Positions 18,081-28,473 are shown, counted from the stretch's first letter. The stretch: 64,000 nucleotides of DNA from Roseovarius sp. (GCA_021775255.1 JAJFIA010000006.1:1-64000), one strand, 5' to 3'. Program-made: numbers and translations. Notes: generated by a model from the sequence alone, not told the origin.

Positions 18081-18674
18081 CAATATACCAACACCTGCAT
18101 CGCGCATGCCTTTCATCGCCGCCGACAATGATCCGTCAAAATCTATCGCCCGGCACAGGTCCGTGCGCAACTCAACCTGATACCCAAGTTTTGCCGCATC
18201 CACCGCCGAATAATTGACGCAAAAATCCGTGGCCAGCCCCACGAGTGTCAGCACCGTGAGCCTGCGGGTTTGCAGATACCCATGCAGCCCGGTGGGGGTT
18301 TCATGGTCATTTTCAAAAAATGCCGAATAGCTGTCAATCAGCGGGTTATAGCCCTTGCGCATGATCACATCCGCCCTGTCCGTATTCAGCCCCGGATGAA
18401 AAGCAGCGCCTTCACTGCCCTGAATGCAATGATCCGGCCATAAAACCTGCGGCCCGTAAGGCATCTGGGTCATCTCCAATGGGTTTTTGCCGGGATGCGA
18501 TGAGGCAAACGACGAATGCCCCAAGGGGTGCCAGTCCTGCGTCAGGATCACCGCCTCAAATTCCTGCATCAAAGCATTGATTCCCGGCACAATTTCATCG
18601 CCGCCCGCCACCGCCAAAGCGCCACCGGGGCAGAAATCATTTTGCACGTCAATCACGATCAGGGCTTTGGTCAT
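18078..18674 (-). CDS. pncA: Nicotinamidase PncA
   Basis: Hydrolyses nicotinamide to nicotinate for NAD salvage. The 198-residue isochorismatase-fold protein carries the catalytic triad D9 (VIDVQNDFCPGG), K107 and C152 (LATDFCVNYSA), plus the metal-binding segment DWHPLGHSSF (D47, H49, H53). Its stop codon is the TAG of the neighbouring palindromic repeat. It is divergent from trhO with 97 bases between starts. Confidence 0.92.
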   Translation of the reverse strand: MTKALIVIDVQNDFCPGGALAVAGGDEIVPGINALMQEFEAVILTQDWHPLGHSSFASSHPGKNPLEMTQMPYGPQVLWPDHCIQGSEGAAFHPGLNTDRADVIMRKGYNPLIDSYSAFFENDHETPTGLHGYLQTRRLTVLTLVGLATDFCVNYSAVDAAKLGYQVELRTDLCRAIDFDGSLSAAMKGMRDAGVGIL

Positions 18675-18771
18675 GGGTTTCTCCTTCTTCCCCTCATGGG
18701 TACGCTTCCCCCGCCGCCCGCGTCAATGGTGCCCCTTGTCAGCGCCCGTGCAAACATTTAATCCGCCGGGC

Positions 18772-19674
18772 ATGTACATCATCTCGGCCCTTTATCATTT
18801 CACCCGATTCGATGATCCGGCGGCGCTTCAGCAGCCCTTGCTGGATCACTGCCGCACAAATGGCATTACCGGCACGCTTTTGCTGGCCCGAGAAGGCATC
18901 AACGGCACCATTGCCGGATCACGCACCGGGATCGACGCCATCCTAGCCTATATCCGCAGCCTTCCGGGTTGTGCGGATTTGGAACACAAGGAAAGCACCG
19001 CACAGGACAAACCCTTTGCCCGGCTCAAGGTCCGCCTGAAGAAAGAGATTGTCACCATGGGCCAGCCCGATGTCAATCCGCGTGAGCGGGTTGGCCATTA
19101 TGTTGCGCCTGAAGACTGGAATGACCTGATCCGCGCGCCGGATGTGGCGGTAATCGACACCCGCAATGATTATGAGGTGGCGATTGGCACATTTGAAGGC
19201 GCGGTTGACCCCGAAACCAGCAGTTTCCGCGAATTTCCGGCCTGGTGGGAGGCCAACAAGCACCGTTTTCACAACAAACGCATCGCGATGTTCTGTACCG
19301 GCGGCATCCGCTGTGAAAAATCCACCAATTACCTGCTGGGGCAGGGGGTGGAGGAAGTCTATCACCTCAAAGGCGGCATTCTGAAATATCTTGAGGAAAT
19401 GCCGACGGATGACAGCAGTTGGCAGGGCGAATGCTTTGTGTTCGATCAGCGCGTATCGGTGGGGCACGGGCTTAAGCGCGGCCCGCATATGTTATGTCAT
19501 GCCTGCCGCCGCCCGATCCTGCCCGATGATTGCAAACGCCCTGAATATGAAGAAGGGGTATCGTGCCACCAATGCATCCATGAAACATCCCCTACTGACA
19601 AATCCCGCTTCCGCGAGCGGCAAAAGCAGATTGCACTGGCCAAAGCACGCGGGTTGAAACATATGCAGGCCTGA
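18772..19674 (+). CDS. trhO: tRNA uridine-34 hydroxylase TrhO (rhodanese family)
   Basis: Member of the YceA/TrhO family that makes 5-hydroxyuridine at the wobble position of tRNAs. The 300-residue protein has an N-terminal acylphosphatase-like part (ISALYHFTRFDD, LLAREGINGTIAG), a rhodanese domain with catalytic C175 in MFCTGGIRCEKST, and a Cys-rich tail (CHACRRPI, CHQC). The start was placed at MYIISALYHF because upstream codons in the same frame do not resemble the family. Confidence 0.88.
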   Translation: MYIISALYHFTRFDDPAALQQPLLDHCRTNGITGTLLLAREGINGTIAGSRTGIDAILAYIRSLPGCADLEHKESTAQDKPFARLKVRLKKEIVTMGQPDVNPRERVGHYVAPEDWNDLIRAPDVAVIDTRNDYEVAIGTFEGAVDPETSSFREFPAWWEANKHRFHNKRIAMFCTGGIRCEKSTNYLLGQGVEEVYHLKGGILKYLEEMPTDDSSWQGECFVFDQRVSVGHGLKRGPHMLCHACRRPILPDDCKRPEYEEGVSCHQCIHETSPTDKSRFRERQKQIALAKARGLKHMQA

Positions 19675-19801
19675 ACCTGCTGTTTTGCCGAAATCATCAT
19701 GCCTGACAACGGCCTTTTATCTTGCGCCGCTTCGCAATATGCCTGAGCCTGAAATGTACGGGCGACAACAGGAATGATGATACCATCAAGGAGCCAGCTT
19801 A

Positions 19802-20845
19802 ATGTATTTTGCCTCTGACAATTGCGGCCCGGCGCTGCCGGAAGTGCTGGCTGCCTTATCCGAAGCCAATACCGGTTATATGCCATCTTATGGCAATGAT
19901 CTGCTGATGGATGAGGTGAAAGCCCGCATTCGTGATCTATTTGAGGCACAGGATGCGGCGGTTTATCTTGTGGCCACCGGCACCGCCGCCAATGCGCTTG
20001 CTCTGGCCACCATCACGCAGCCCTGGCAGGCCATTTTCTGCGCGCCGCTGGCACATATCCAATGCGACGAATGCCACGCGCCCGAGTTTTTCACAGGCGG
20101 GGCCAAGCTGCGGCTTGTGGGCGAGGGTGACAAGATAAGCCCCAAGGCCCTGAGCCATGCCATCTCGGTTCTGGGGCATGGTAATGTGCATGTCTCGCAA
20201 CATGGGCCATTGGCGCTTAGTCAGGTCACGGAGATGGGCCATGTCTATTCGCTTGCAGAGCTGAGCGCGCTTACATCACTGGCCAAGCAACACGGGCAAA
20301 TCACCTATATGGACGGTGCCCGCTTTGCCAATGCTGTGGTATCCTTGGGCTGCACCCCGGCCGAGATGAGCTGGAAAGCCGGGATTGATGTTGTCAGCTT
20401 TGGTGGTACGAAAAACGGCTGTATCGGGGTTGAGGCGGTGATCTTTTTTGATCCTGCCAAGGCCTGGGAATTTGAGCTGCGGCGCAAACGCGGCGCGCAT
20501 CTGTTTTCAAAGCACCGGTTTTTATCGGCTCAGATGCTGGCCTATCTGCTGGATGATCTGTGGCACAAATCCGCGACCCTCGCCAATGCCGCCTGTGCCC
20601 GCCTTGCGGAAGGTTTGCGCGATCTGCCCGATCTGGTTTTCAGAAATGACCCGCAGGCCAACATGATTTTTGCCACCTTGCCACGCGCCACCCATCAGCG
20701 CCTGCACGAGGCCGGCGCGGTCTATTTCATGGAAGGTGCGCTTACCGGTCATGACGCGGACGAGCCTTTGCCAATGCGTCTGGTGTGTGACTGGTCGGTG
20801 TCGGATGCGCAAATCGACAGGTTTATCTCACTCGCAGGAATGTAG
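19802..20845 (+). CDS. Low-specificity threonine aldolase
   Basis: PLP enzyme splitting threonine or allo-threonine into glycine and acetaldehyde. The 347-residue protein has the PLP lysine K204 in SFGGTKNGC and the cofactor aspartate D171 in YMDGARFAN, as in LtaE-type aldolases; the N-terminus MYFASDNCGPA is the family form of the usual SDN start. AAGGAG lies just before the ATG. The stop abuts a short palindromic repeat. It may supply glycine for the C1 and amine metabolism elsewhere in the window, which is inference. Confidence 0.88.
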   Translation: MYFASDNCGPALPEVLAALSEANTGYMPSYGNDLLMDEVKARIRDLFEAQDAAVYLVATGTAANALALATITQPWQAIFCAPLAHIQCDECHAPEFFTGGAKLRLVGEGDKISPKALSHAISVLGHGNVHVSQHGPLALSQVTEMGHVYSLAELSALTSLAKQHGQITYMDGARFANAVVSLGCTPAEMSWKAGIDVVSFGGTKNGCIGVEAVIFFDPAKAWEFELRRKRGAHLFSKHRFLSAQMLAYLLDDLWHKSATLANAACARLAEGLRDLPDLVFRNDPQANMIFATLPRATHQRLHEAGAVYFMEGALTGHDADEPLPMRLVCDWSVSDAQIDRFISLAGM

Positions 20846-20866
20846 CGTGGGTTTCACCCACCCTAC
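20845..20866. repeat. 22-base palindromic repeat, family 2, at the end of the aldolase gene
   Basis: Contains the palindrome GTGGGTTTCACCCAC with CCTAC on the right. It begins at the last base of the aldolase stop codon. Copies occur at 33085-33106 and 34344-34365. It lies between convergent genes (aldolase and dapA) and may act as a weak bidirectional terminator. Confidence 0.8.
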
Positions 20867-20897
20867 GGGGCAAACGGGATGTGTGTTTCACGCCGGA

Positions 20898-21773
20898 TCA
20901 GTTCATCAACCCGGCATGACGCAGGCCATCATCAACCAGCCTTTTGGTGCCCTCGGTCAGCCCCGTCAGCGGCAGGCGCACCTCATCACTGCACAGGCCC
21001 AGTTTTGACATCGCGTATTTCACGCCCACAAGCCCCGGCTCGGTAAAGATCGCCCGGTGCAGCGGCATCAGCCTGTCTTGCAACTCAAGCGCTTTGACAT
21101 AATCCCCCGCAAGCGTGGCGGCCTGCACCTCAGATACCAGCGCAGGGGCCACATTGGCCGTGACCGAGATCACCCCGACGCCGCCTTGGGCGTTAAAGCC
21201 GTGGGCGGTGCCGTCTTCGCCTGAGATCTGGATGAAATCCTTGCCACAGGTGATGCGCTGCAACGAGACCCGCGCCAGATCGCCGGTGGCATCCTTGACG
21301 CCGATGATACGCGGCAGTTTCGCCAGCTCGCCCATGGTCTCGGGGCTCATGTCCACAACCGAGCGACCGGGGATGTTATAGATCACGATCGGCAGATCAC
21401 AGCAGTCATGCAAGGCGCGAAAATGTGCCATCAGCCCGCTTTGCGTGGGCTTGTTGTAATAAGGCGTGACCACAAGCGCGGCATCGGCGCCCACCTTGTG
21501 GGCATGCTTCATCAGACGCATGGATTCGGTGGTGTTGTTGCTGCCCGCCCCGGCAATCACCGGAATGCGGCCTGCGCACGCGCGCACCACTTCCTCAACC
21601 ACGGTTTCATGCTCGGCGTGGCTGAGTGTCGGGCTTTCTCCCGTGGTGCCAACAGGCACCAGCCCGTTGCTGCCCTCGGCAATATGCCACTCAACCAGTT
21701 GTTTGAGCGTCTCCAGATCCAGCGCGCCGTTCTTGAATGGCGTGACCAGGGCAGGGAATGATCCTTTGAACAT
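20898..21773 (-). CDS. dapA: 4-hydroxy-tetrahydrodipicolinate synthase DapA
   Basis: Condenses pyruvate with aspartate semialdehyde, the first committed step of lysine synthesis. The 291-residue TIM barrel contains GTTGES (42-47), Y132 in IYNIPGRS and the Schiff-base K160 in [15 protein letters not shown] precedes the ATG. It is divergent from slt, with 146 bases between the starts. Confidence 0.94.
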   Translation of the reverse strand: MFKGSFPALVTPFKNGALDLETLKQLVEWHIAEGSNGLVPVGTTGESPTLSHAEHETVVEEVVRACAGRIPVIAGAGSNNTTESMRLMKHAHKVGADAALVVTPYYNKPTQSGLMAHFRALHDCCDLPIVIYNIPGRSVVDMSPETMGELAKLPRIIGVKDATGDLARVSLQRITCGKDFIQISGEDGTAHGFNAQGGVGVISVTANVAPALVSEVQAATLAGDYVKALELQDRLMPLHRAIFTEPGLVGVKYAMSKLGLCSDEVRLPLTGLTEGTKRLVDDGLRHAGLMN

Positions 21774-21919
21774 GACACACTCCTTTCATATCGTCATGGC
21801 GGGCAAGGCCCGGATAATATACACCCAAGCGTAATATTGCCAATCCGCCGGGAATAGGGTTGGACGGGGCGGAGGCGGGCGCATAGATTGAGCCTGTCTA
21901 TCCTTTGCAATGACAGGAA

Positions 21920-23881
21920 ATGCAAGAGATGTTGCGCGGTGCGTCGATTTTTTTGGCTCTGATCTTCTTTGCTATTGCGGGCGTTGCCGGGGAGCATCGC
22001 CCGATTGCCCCCCGGCCATTGCAAAGTGCCCTGCATGCGATGCAGGCCGGCCGGTGGGAGCGCGCCGCCATTTTGGCCGCGCGCGACGGGCCTGTGGCGG
22101 CGGACCTGATCGAATGGCACCGCCTGCGCGCGGGGCTTGGGCGCGCCGATGAGGTCATGGAATATCTCGGCAGAAATGGCGATTGGCCCGGCCTGCAATA
22201 TCTGCGCAAACAAAGCGAAGAGGCGATTGCCCATGCGGATTTTGACACCGTATTGGCGTTTTACGCCGATAGCCCACCCCAAACCGGCATGGGCGTGCTG
22301 AACTACGCCCGCGCCCTGACAGCGCGCGGCCATGTGGGCGATGCCGAACTCGGCCTGGTGCTGGCCTGGCGCACCATGGATCTGACCACCGCCGAACATG
22401 ACGCCTTTATCGCAGCCCATGGCGACCTGCTCGAACCGCATCACGAGGCGCGGCTGCACATGGCGCTGTGGCGCGGGCTGAAGGATGTCACACAAATGCT
22501 GCCGCTGGTCTCGGATGATCAGCGCGAACTGGTGGCCATTCAAGACCTGATCAAAAACGGCAAATCCGGCTGGGAAAGCCGCCTCAAAGCCCTGCCAAGT
22601 GCGCTTCAGGATGATCCGCGCGTGGCCCATGCGCTTTTCAGCCGCTACACCAATCAGGGCAAAAATGAAGACGCAATCACCGTGATTCTCAAACAAAGCC
22701 GGATCAAAGGCGGCCTTGGTGCGCCGGAGCGCTGGTCAAGCTGGCGGCGCTATCTGGCGCGTTCAATGATGCGCGGCGGCAAGACGCAGATGGCCTATGA
22801 TCTGGCCTCGGTTCACCAGTTGACGGAAGGCTCGGATTATGCCGATCTTGAATGGCTCTCGGGCTATCTGGCGCTCAGGTATCTTGATGATCCGGCGCAG
22901 GCGCTCAAGCATTTCAACAACCTCGGCGCAGCGGTGGAATCACCGATCTCGAAAGGCCGGGCCGGATATTGGCTTGGCCGCGCGCAGGAGGCTTTGGGGA
23001 ATACGCAGGCGGCTCAGGCGGCCTATCTGCAAGGGGCGGAATATCAAACCAGCTTTTACGGGCTGCTGGCCGCAGAAAAGGCCGGGGTTGCGCCGGATAT
23101 CCACCTTGACGGGGCTGAAATCTTCCCACCCTGGCGCGCGGCGGCATTCACCCAAACAAGCGTATTTCAGGCCGCTGTTCTGGCGCTTGCCACCGCTGAC
23201 ACAGGCCTGGCCGAACGCTTCATCACCCAACTGGCCGAAACCCTGGACAGGCCCGCATTGGGGCAACTGGCACAGGCGCTGGCCGAATTGGATCAGCCGC
23301 ATCTTCAGGTCATGCTGGGCAAATCCGCGGCCAGCCGGGGGATCGTGCTGCATGCGCCCTATTATGCCCTGCACCCGCTGATGAACGAGCCCCTGCCGGT
23401 GCCCACCGAGATGGCGCTGGCCATCGCCCGGCGCGAAAGCGAATTTGATTTTTCGGTGGTCAGCTCTGCGGGCGCACAAGGGCTGATGCAACTGATGCCC
23501 GCCACCGCCAGAAAGGTGGCCAGCGATCTTGAGCTTGATCATGAAAGCGCGCGGGTTCTGCGCGACTGGCGCTATAATGCGCGCCTTGGCTCGGCCTATC
23601 TGGCACAACTGGCCACGCAGTTTGACGGCAATATCCTGCTGGTCTCGGCGGGCTATAACGCCGGTCCGCACCGCGCCCTGCGCTGGATTAATGAAAACGG
23701 TGATCCGCGCCTGGCGCGCATTGATGCGGTCGACTGGGTTGAGCATATCCCGTTCCGCGAAACCCGCAATTACGTGATGCGTGTGGCCGAAAGCCTGCCA
23801 GTGTACCGCGCGCGCCTGGGCAAAAACCCATTGCCGATCCCCTTTTCTCAGGAACTCTCAGGCAGCAGCCTCAGCCGGTAG
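21920..23881 (+). CDS. slt: Soluble lytic murein transglycosylase Slt
   Basis: Periplasmic enzyme cleaving peptidoglycan glycan strands. The 653-residue protein has an N-terminal hydrophobic signal (about 1-25), a long alpha-superhelical region with TPR-like repeats, and a C-terminal goose-lysozyme-like domain: catalytic glutamate near residue 505 in ARRESEFD, followed by GAQGLMQLMPATA and SAGYNAGPHRAL. Two ATGs (21920, 21929) are possible. Its TAG stop is the first triplet of a palindromic repeat. Confidence 0.92.
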   Translation: MQEMLRGASIFLALIFFAIAGVAGEHRPIAPRPLQSALHAMQAGRWERAAILAARDGPVAADLIEWHRLRAGLGRADEVMEYLGRNGDWPGLQYLRKQSEEAIAHADFDTVLAFYADSPPQTGMGVLNYARALTARGHVGDAELGLVLAWRTMDLTTAEHDAFIAAHGDLLEPHHEARLHMALWRGLKDVTQMLPLVSDDQRELVAIQDLIKNGKSGWESRLKALPSALQDDPRVAHALFSRYTNQGKNEDAITVILKQSRIKGGLGAPERWSSWRRYLARSMMRGGKTQMAYDLASVHQLTEGSDYADLEWLSGYLALRYLDDPAQALKHFNNLGAAVESPISKGRAGYWLGRAQEALGNTQAAQAAYLQGAEYQTSFYGLLAAEKAGVAPDIHLDGAEIFPPWRAAAFTQTSVFQAAVLALATADTGLAERFITQLAETLDRPALGQLAQALAELDQPHLQVMLGKSAASRGIVLHAPYYALHPLMNEPLPVPTEMALAIARRESEFDFSVVSSAGAQGLMQLMPATARKVASDLELDHESARVLRDWRYNARLGSAYLAQLATQFDGNILLVSAGYNAGPHRALRWINENGDPRLARIDAVDWVEHIPFRETRNYVMRVAESLPVYRARLGKNPLPIPFSQELSGSSLSR

Positions 23882-23899
23882 GGCGGGCTTCAGCCCGCC
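23879..23899. repeat. 21-base palindromic repeat, family 1, at the end of slt
   Basis: Identical to the unit at 18021-18041 and beginning with the TAG that terminates slt. It lies between convergent slt and panC. Confidence 0.85.
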
Positions 23900-23905
23900 A
23901 CCCCC

Positions 23906-24757
23906 TTAAGGCTCTATCGCAATATTGTCGATCAGGCGCACCCCGGCAAGCCAGGCCGCCGCCAATAACCGCGCCGGGCGGGTAGGGGCATCCAGAAGCG
24001 ATAAATCATCATTGGCGCGCATCTCAAAATATTCCACCTCGGTATATCCGGCATCCTCCAGCCGCTTCATCGCCGGGGCCTGCAGTTGGGAAAACGGCGT
24101 GCCCGTTGCAATCTCCTGCGCCACCCGCTCCATTTCCTCATAAAGCCGCGGCGCGGTCACCCGGGCGCGGTCAGACAGCAGCAGATTGCGCGACGACATC
24201 GCCAGCCCGTCAATTTCGCGGATCGTGGGGCAGCCATGCACTTTAATCGGGATATCCAGATCCCGCGCCATGCGGCGGACAATCTGCAACTGCTGGAAAT
24301 CCTTTTCGCCAAAATAGGCATCGGTGGCCGCCGTTTGCAGGAATAGCTTGGCCACAACCGTCGCCACCCCGTCAAAATGCCCCGGCCGGTGCGCACCACA
24401 AAGCACATCCGTCAGCCCCTGAACCGTTACCGTGCTGGCAAAGCCTTCGGGATACATCTGCGGCCCGTCCGGCACATACAGCACATCAATATCAAACCGC
24501 TCCAGCTTCCCCGCATCCGAATGCTCGGTCCTTGGATAGCTTTCCAGATCATCAGGATTATTGAACTGCATCGGATTGACAAAGATCGTGACAATCACAT
24601 GATCACAATCCTTTTTGGCCAGTTCGACCAGCGATAAATGCCCGTCATGCAACGCCCCCATGGTGGGCACCACGCCAATACGCGCGCCTTTGGCCTGCCA
24701 CGGGGCAATGGTGGCGCGCAGCTCATCCAGACCACGCAAAATCGGAGGGTGAGACAT
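23906..24757 (-). CDS. panC: Pantothenate synthetase PanC
   Basis: Joins pantoate and beta-alanine, using ATP, to make pantothenate. From MSHPPILRGL the protein is 283 residues, with PTMGALHDGHLSLV (nucleotide-binding HIGH-like motif), FVNPMQFNNPDDLESYPR, FGEKDFQQLQIVRRM and MSSRNLLLS blocks. The frame extends another 294 bases upstream into panB, but that part is not family-like and the normal length starts at 24757. panB ends 4 bases before this start, so the two form an operon. Confidence 0.95.
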   Translation of the reverse strand: MSHPPILRGLDELRATIAPWQAKGARIGVVPTMGALHDGHLSLVELAKKDCDHVIVTIFVNPMQFNNPDDLESYPRTEHSDAGKLERFDIDVLYVPDGPQMYPEGFASTVTVQGLTDVLCGAHRPGHFDGVATVVAKLFLQTAATDAYFGEKDFQQLQIVRRMARDLDIPIKVHGCPTIREIDGLAMSSRNLLLSDRARVTAPRLYEEMERVAQEIATGTPFSQLQAPAMKRLEDAGYTEVEYFEMRANDDLSLLDAPTRPARLLAAAWLAGVRLIDNIAIEP

Positions 24758-24761
24758 GGGT

Positions 24762-25592
24762 TTACGCCTTCTTCGGGGCCTGATCGGCAAATACATGATC
24801 CGCTGCGGGGAATTTCCGGGCGCGCACATCGCTGGCATATGCCTCAATCGCCGCCTCTGCGGCCTCGCCCAATTCGGCATAGCGTTTGACAAACTTGGAT
24901 TTGAACGCGGTGAACAGCCCCAGCATGTCATCCACCACCAATATCTGCCCGTCACAACCCTTTGAGGCGCCGATGCCAATGGTGGGAATGGCAATCTCTG
25001 CCGTGATCCGGTCTGCCAGACTGGCCGGGATTTTCTCCAGCACCACGGCAAATGCCCCGGCCTCGCTCACCGCTCGGGCGTCGTGCAAAAGCACCTCGGC
25101 CTGCCCCTCACGGCCCTGCACCTTATAGCCGCCCAGCGTGTTGATGGATTGCGGTGTCAGGCCGATATGGGCCATCACAGGCACGCCTCGCGCCGTTAAA
25201 AACCCAATGGTTTCAGCCATATGCACCCCGCCTTCCAGTTTGACCGCCGCCGCACCCGTCTCGCGCATAAGCCGCGCTGCATTGGCAAAGGCCTGGCCCG
25301 GGTTTTCCTCATATGATCCAAACGGCATGTCAATCACCATCATCGCCCGGCTCAGCCCCCGCGCCACAGCCGCGCCGTGCAGGATCATCATCTCCATGCT
25401 CACGCCCAAAGTCGAGGGCAGCCCGTGCAGCACCATGCCAACGCTGTCGCCGACCAGCACAAAATCGCAATGCGCATCCATCAGTTGCGCCATCGGCGTG
25501 GTATAGGCCGTCAGGCTGACAATCGGCGTGCCCCCCTTGGCGGCACGGATGTCATCCGGCATCGGGGCGGATTTCCGGGCGGTGGCGCTCAT
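24762..25592 (-). CDS. panB: Ketopantoate hydroxymethyltransferase PanB
   Basis: Adds a hydroxymethyl group from methylene-tetrahydrofolate to ketoisovalerate, the first pantothenate step. From ATG 25592, preceded by GGAG, the protein has 276 residues. Family motifs are [50 protein letters not shown] and [12 protein letters not shown]. The frame continues open upstream but without similarity to the family. Confidence 0.95.
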   Translation of the reverse strand: MSATARKSAPMPDDIRAAKGGTPIVSLTAYTTPMAQLMDAHCDFVLVGDSVGMVLHGLPSTLGVSMEMMILHGAAVARGLSRAMMVIDMPFGSYEENPGQAFANAARLMRETGAAAVKLEGGVHMAETIGFLTARGVPVMAHIGLTPQSINTLGGYKVQGREGQAEVLLHDARAVSEAGAFAVVLEKIPASLADRITAEIAIPTIGIGASKGCDGQILVVDDMLGLFTAFKSKFVKRYAELGEAAEAAIEAYASDVRARKFPAADHVFADQAPKKA

Positions 25593-25731
25593 GATTATGC
25601 TCCAGTTAATGCTGCGTTGCAGCGGGATTATCAAATTCATTCCGGTATATCCACCATTGATGTGATCTGTCACCTTTTCATTCCCGGCATATGGGCTACA
25701 CATAGACAGCATTGCGCAAACAGGAGCAGCC

Positions 25732-26505
25732 GTGAAATTCTTATCCTTCCTTATCTGCCTGTGCCTTTTGGCAACCGGCACAGTTGCGGACACGGCCAAG
25801 ACAAACCGCGCGGATGTGATCCGCCTGTTGCAAAAGTTTGTTGCCGAAACCCCGGTGCGCGCCGATCTTGAGGCCCAGGGATTTCGTGGCGAAAACCTTG
25901 AGCTGGCTGTGCGGCAATCGCAGGTATTCGTGCAAGATCCGGGGATTGCGGGCTATATGGCCGATCTGCTTATTGCCGCCAACGCGGGGCAGGCTCCGCA
26001 GGGTGCCGCATCCGGCGGGCTGGCGCAGGGGCTGGTTGATCGCGGGATCAGCCATTTATCCCTGCGTGAGATGCGGCATTACTATCTGGTTGAGCAATCG
26101 GTGATGAATGCGCTTCCCCCGCGCGAATGTGGCCGGGCGATCAAAGGCCGGCCACAAACCCAGCGCCAGTATGATATTGCCTCACAGGTCGAGGCGCAGA
26201 TGAATACTGCCGCCCTCAGGGAATATTACCGGATACAGCTCAAGGCGGCGCGGCTGGGATTGCGGCACCGGGCAAACAAACTAAGCCCGGCCCGGGAGGT
26301 TGAAATCGTTGAGAAAATATATGCAGATCTGGCTGTGCGGGTGGCCGATTCCAATGATGCGCGCGGGCTGATTGCCGCTTTTCAGAATGTGAACCGGGTT
26401 AGCAATCACCGCGCCTGCACCGCCGGGCGGTTGTTCATCGAGACGGTGCTGAGCCTGAAAGGGAATGACCTGCGCGATGCCCTGATCCTGATGAGCACGC
26501 TGTGA
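25732..26505 (+). CDS. Unidentified periplasmic protein
   Basis: I do not recognise this 257-residue protein. It has a clear Sec signal peptide ([19 protein letters not shown], cleavage before DTAK), no membrane segment and no lipobox. The mature part is mostly helical with many charged residues, and two cysteines, C118 and C226, could form a disulfide. Its end overlaps the start of the ycaQ-like gene (GTGA), so the two are co-translated, but nothing else links them. Codon use is like the neighbours. Confidence 0.7.
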   Translation: MKFLSFLICLCLLATGTVADTAKTNRADVIRLLQKFVAETPVRADLEAQGFRGENLELAVRQSQVFVQDPGIAGYMADLLIAANAGQAPQGAASGGLAQGLVDRGISHLSLREMRHYYLVEQSVMNALPPRECGRAIKGRPQTQRQYDIASQVEAQMNTAALREYYRIQLKAARLGLRHRANKLSPAREVEIVEKIYADLAVRVADSNDARGLIAAFQNVNRVSNHRACTAGRLFIETVLSLKGNDLRDALILMSTL

Positions 26506-27668
26506 ACAGCTTGCAAATATCCAATCGCGATGCAAGGCGGCTATGGCTGTGGAGCACGGGTTTATCCGCCACGCCGGTTGGCAGGCTTGATCTGATGGCG
26601 TTGATCCGCTCGCTGGGGTTCGTGCAGATTGATACGATCCGCAATGTCACCCGCGCGCATCACCACATCCTGTGGTCACGCAACCAAAATTACCGCGAGA
26701 AAATGCTCTGGCCATTACTGGGCCGCGACCGGCTGATTTTTGAGCATTTCACCCATGACGCCTCGCTTATCCCGATGGAGTTCCTGCCCATGTGGCAACG
26801 GCAGTTTCGCCGATTGGGCGCGCGGGTGAAACGGGATGCGTGGTATTCTTCGGGGCTGGGGCAGCGGGAGATTGCTACCATACGCAAGCGTATAGAAAAG
26901 GAAGGGGCACTGTCCACTCACGCCTTTGATACCAAAGCTGCAAGCCGCGAGATGTGGGCCCGGCCACCGCATAAAAAAGCGCTGGATCAGATGTGGTATG
27001 CCGGAGAGCTGGCCACCTGTTACCGGGATAATTTCGTGAAATATTATAACCTCGCAGAGCGGGTGTTTCCGGCGCATCTGCACAGGGGGCCGGACGATAT
27101 TGAGCAAGTAAACTGGCTGTGTAATCAGGCCCTTGACAGGCTTAGTTTTGGTACAAACGGTGAGATTCAGAAGTTTTGGCAGGCAATGGATTCCGTCGAG
27201 GCAAAGGCCTGGGCAACCCGCAGCAATCTGGTGCCGGTTCAGGTCGAAGCAGCGGATGGCAGGCTTGCCGATGCCTGGGGTGTGCAAGACATCGAGGCGC
27301 GTCTTGCAAGCGCCCCTGTTCCTACCATACGGTTGCGTATATTAAACCCGTTTGATCCAGCCATACGCGACCGTATGCGCCTGCTACGATTGTTTGGATT
27401 TGAATACCGCAACGAGATGTTCGTGCCCGCCGCGAAGCGCCGCTGGGGTTATTATGTCTATCCCCTGCTTGAGGGCGACCGCTTTGTCGGGCGGATCGAG
27501 CTGAAGGCCGACAGGGCCAAAGGATGGCTGCGCGTAACCGGTTTCTGGCCCGAGCAGCGGGTGAAATGGGGCGCGGCAAGGCTGGATAAACTCGAGGCAG
27601 AACTCGCACGCTTTGCCCGGCTGGCGGGGATCAATGATATAAGCTGGGATATAATGCGCCCGGCATGA
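26502..27668 (+). CDS. YcaQ/AlkX-like winged-helix DNA glycosylase
   Basis: Member of the HTH_42 family, whose characterised members (AlkZ, YcaQ/AlkX) remove alkylated bases and unhook DNA interstrand crosslinks. The 388-residue protein has the family start (ARRLWLWSTGL, LGFVQIDTI). The QID triplet matches the Gln-x-Asp catalytic motif of the YcaQ branch. Further family blocks are FEHFTHDASLIPMEF and RILNPFDPAIRDR. The start is GTG, inside the stop of the preceding gene. Function as a glycosylase is inferred from family. Confidence 0.82.
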   Translation: MNSLQISNRDARRLWLWSTGLSATPVGRLDLMALIRSLGFVQIDTIRNVTRAHHHILWSRNQNYREKMLWPLLGRDRLIFEHFTHDASLIPMEFLPMWQRQFRRLGARVKRDAWYSSGLGQREIATIRKRIEKEGALSTHAFDTKAASREMWARPPHKKALDQMWYAGELATCYRDNFVKYYNLAERVFPAHLHRGPDDIEQVNWLCNQALDRLSFGTNGEIQKFWQAMDSVEAKAWATRSNLVPVQVEAADGRLADAWGVQDIEARLASAPVPTIRLRILNPFDPAIRDRMRLLRLFGFEYRNEMFVPAAKRRWGYYVYPLLEGDRFVGRIELKADRAKGWLRVTGFWPEQRVKWGAARLDKLEAELARFARLAGINDISWDIMRPA

Positions 27669-27726
27669 GGGGCTTGAGAAATGGCAAAAACAAGGACAAT
27701 CTGACAAGATGGGACGACGAGATCAC

Positions 27727-28473
27727 ATGAGACTGGACAATAAAACCGCGATTGTAACCGGCGGGGCCAGCGGCTTTGGCGAAGGTATCACCCGCAAATT
27801 CGTGGCCGAGGGCGCGCGGGTGATCATTGCCGATATAAATATCAAAGCGGCCGAGGCACTGGCGGATGAGATCGGCCACGGGGCGATGGCGCGCAAGGTG
27901 GATGTGGCGGATGGCGACAGCGTGCAGGCCCTGGCCGAGGCCGCAAACCGCGCCTTTGGCGACGTTGATATACTTGTCAACAACGCAGGCATCACCCATC
28001 TGCCACAGGCGCTCGAAGATGTATCCGAGGCGGATTTTGACCGGGTTTTCGCGGTGAACTGCAAATCCGTCTACCTGATGGCGCGGGCCTTTTTGCCGGG
28101 AATGAAGGCGCGCGGATCGGGCGTGATCCTCAACATGGCCTCGACCGCCGGGGTCAGCCCGCGTCCCCGGCTGAACTGGTACAACGCCAGCAAGGGCTGG
28201 ATGATCACCGCCACCCGCACCATGGCGGTTGAACTGGCCGGGGCCGGCATCCGGGTCAATGCTCTCAACCCGGTGGCAGGCGAGACGCCGCTTCTGGCCA
28301 GCTTCATGGGCGAAGACAGCCCCGAGATGCGCGCCAAATTCCTCTCGACCATCCCCCTTGGCCGGTTTTCAACCCCGCAGGACATGGGCAACGCGGCGGC
28401 ATTCTTATGCAGCGACGAGGCATCAATGATCACCGGGGTTTGCCTGGAAGTGGATGGCGGGCGTTGCATCTGA
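27727..28473 (+). CDS. Short-chain dehydrogenase/reductase
   Basis: NAD(P)-dependent SDR, 248 residues. Rossmann motif TGGASGFGEG near residue 10, NNAG at about 85, catalytic S138-region (NMASTAG), Y in WYNASKGW with the YxxxK pattern, and the C-terminal LEVDGGRCI of FabG-like SDRs. An ATG 18 bases upstream (27709) is also possible and has AAGGA at 12 bases. The substrate is unknown; SDRs of this type are often glucose, sorbitol or 3-oxoacyl dehydrogenases. Confidence 0.82.
   Translation: MRLDNKTAIVTGGASGFGEGITRKFVAEGARVIIADINIKAAEALADEIGHGAMARKVDVADGDSVQALAEAANRAFGDVDILVNNAGITHLPQALEDVSEADFDRVFAVNCKSVYLMARAFLPGMKARGSGVILNMASTAGVSPRPRLNWYNASKGWMITATRTMAVELAGAGIRVNALNPVAGETPLLASFMGEDSPEMRAKFLSTIPLGRFSTPQDMGNAAAFLCSDEASMITGVCLEVDGGRCI

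Noticed and set aside
24758..25051. Upstream extension of the panC frame
   Set aside because: The extra 98 codons lie inside panB and do not resemble PanC; the usual length starts at 24757.
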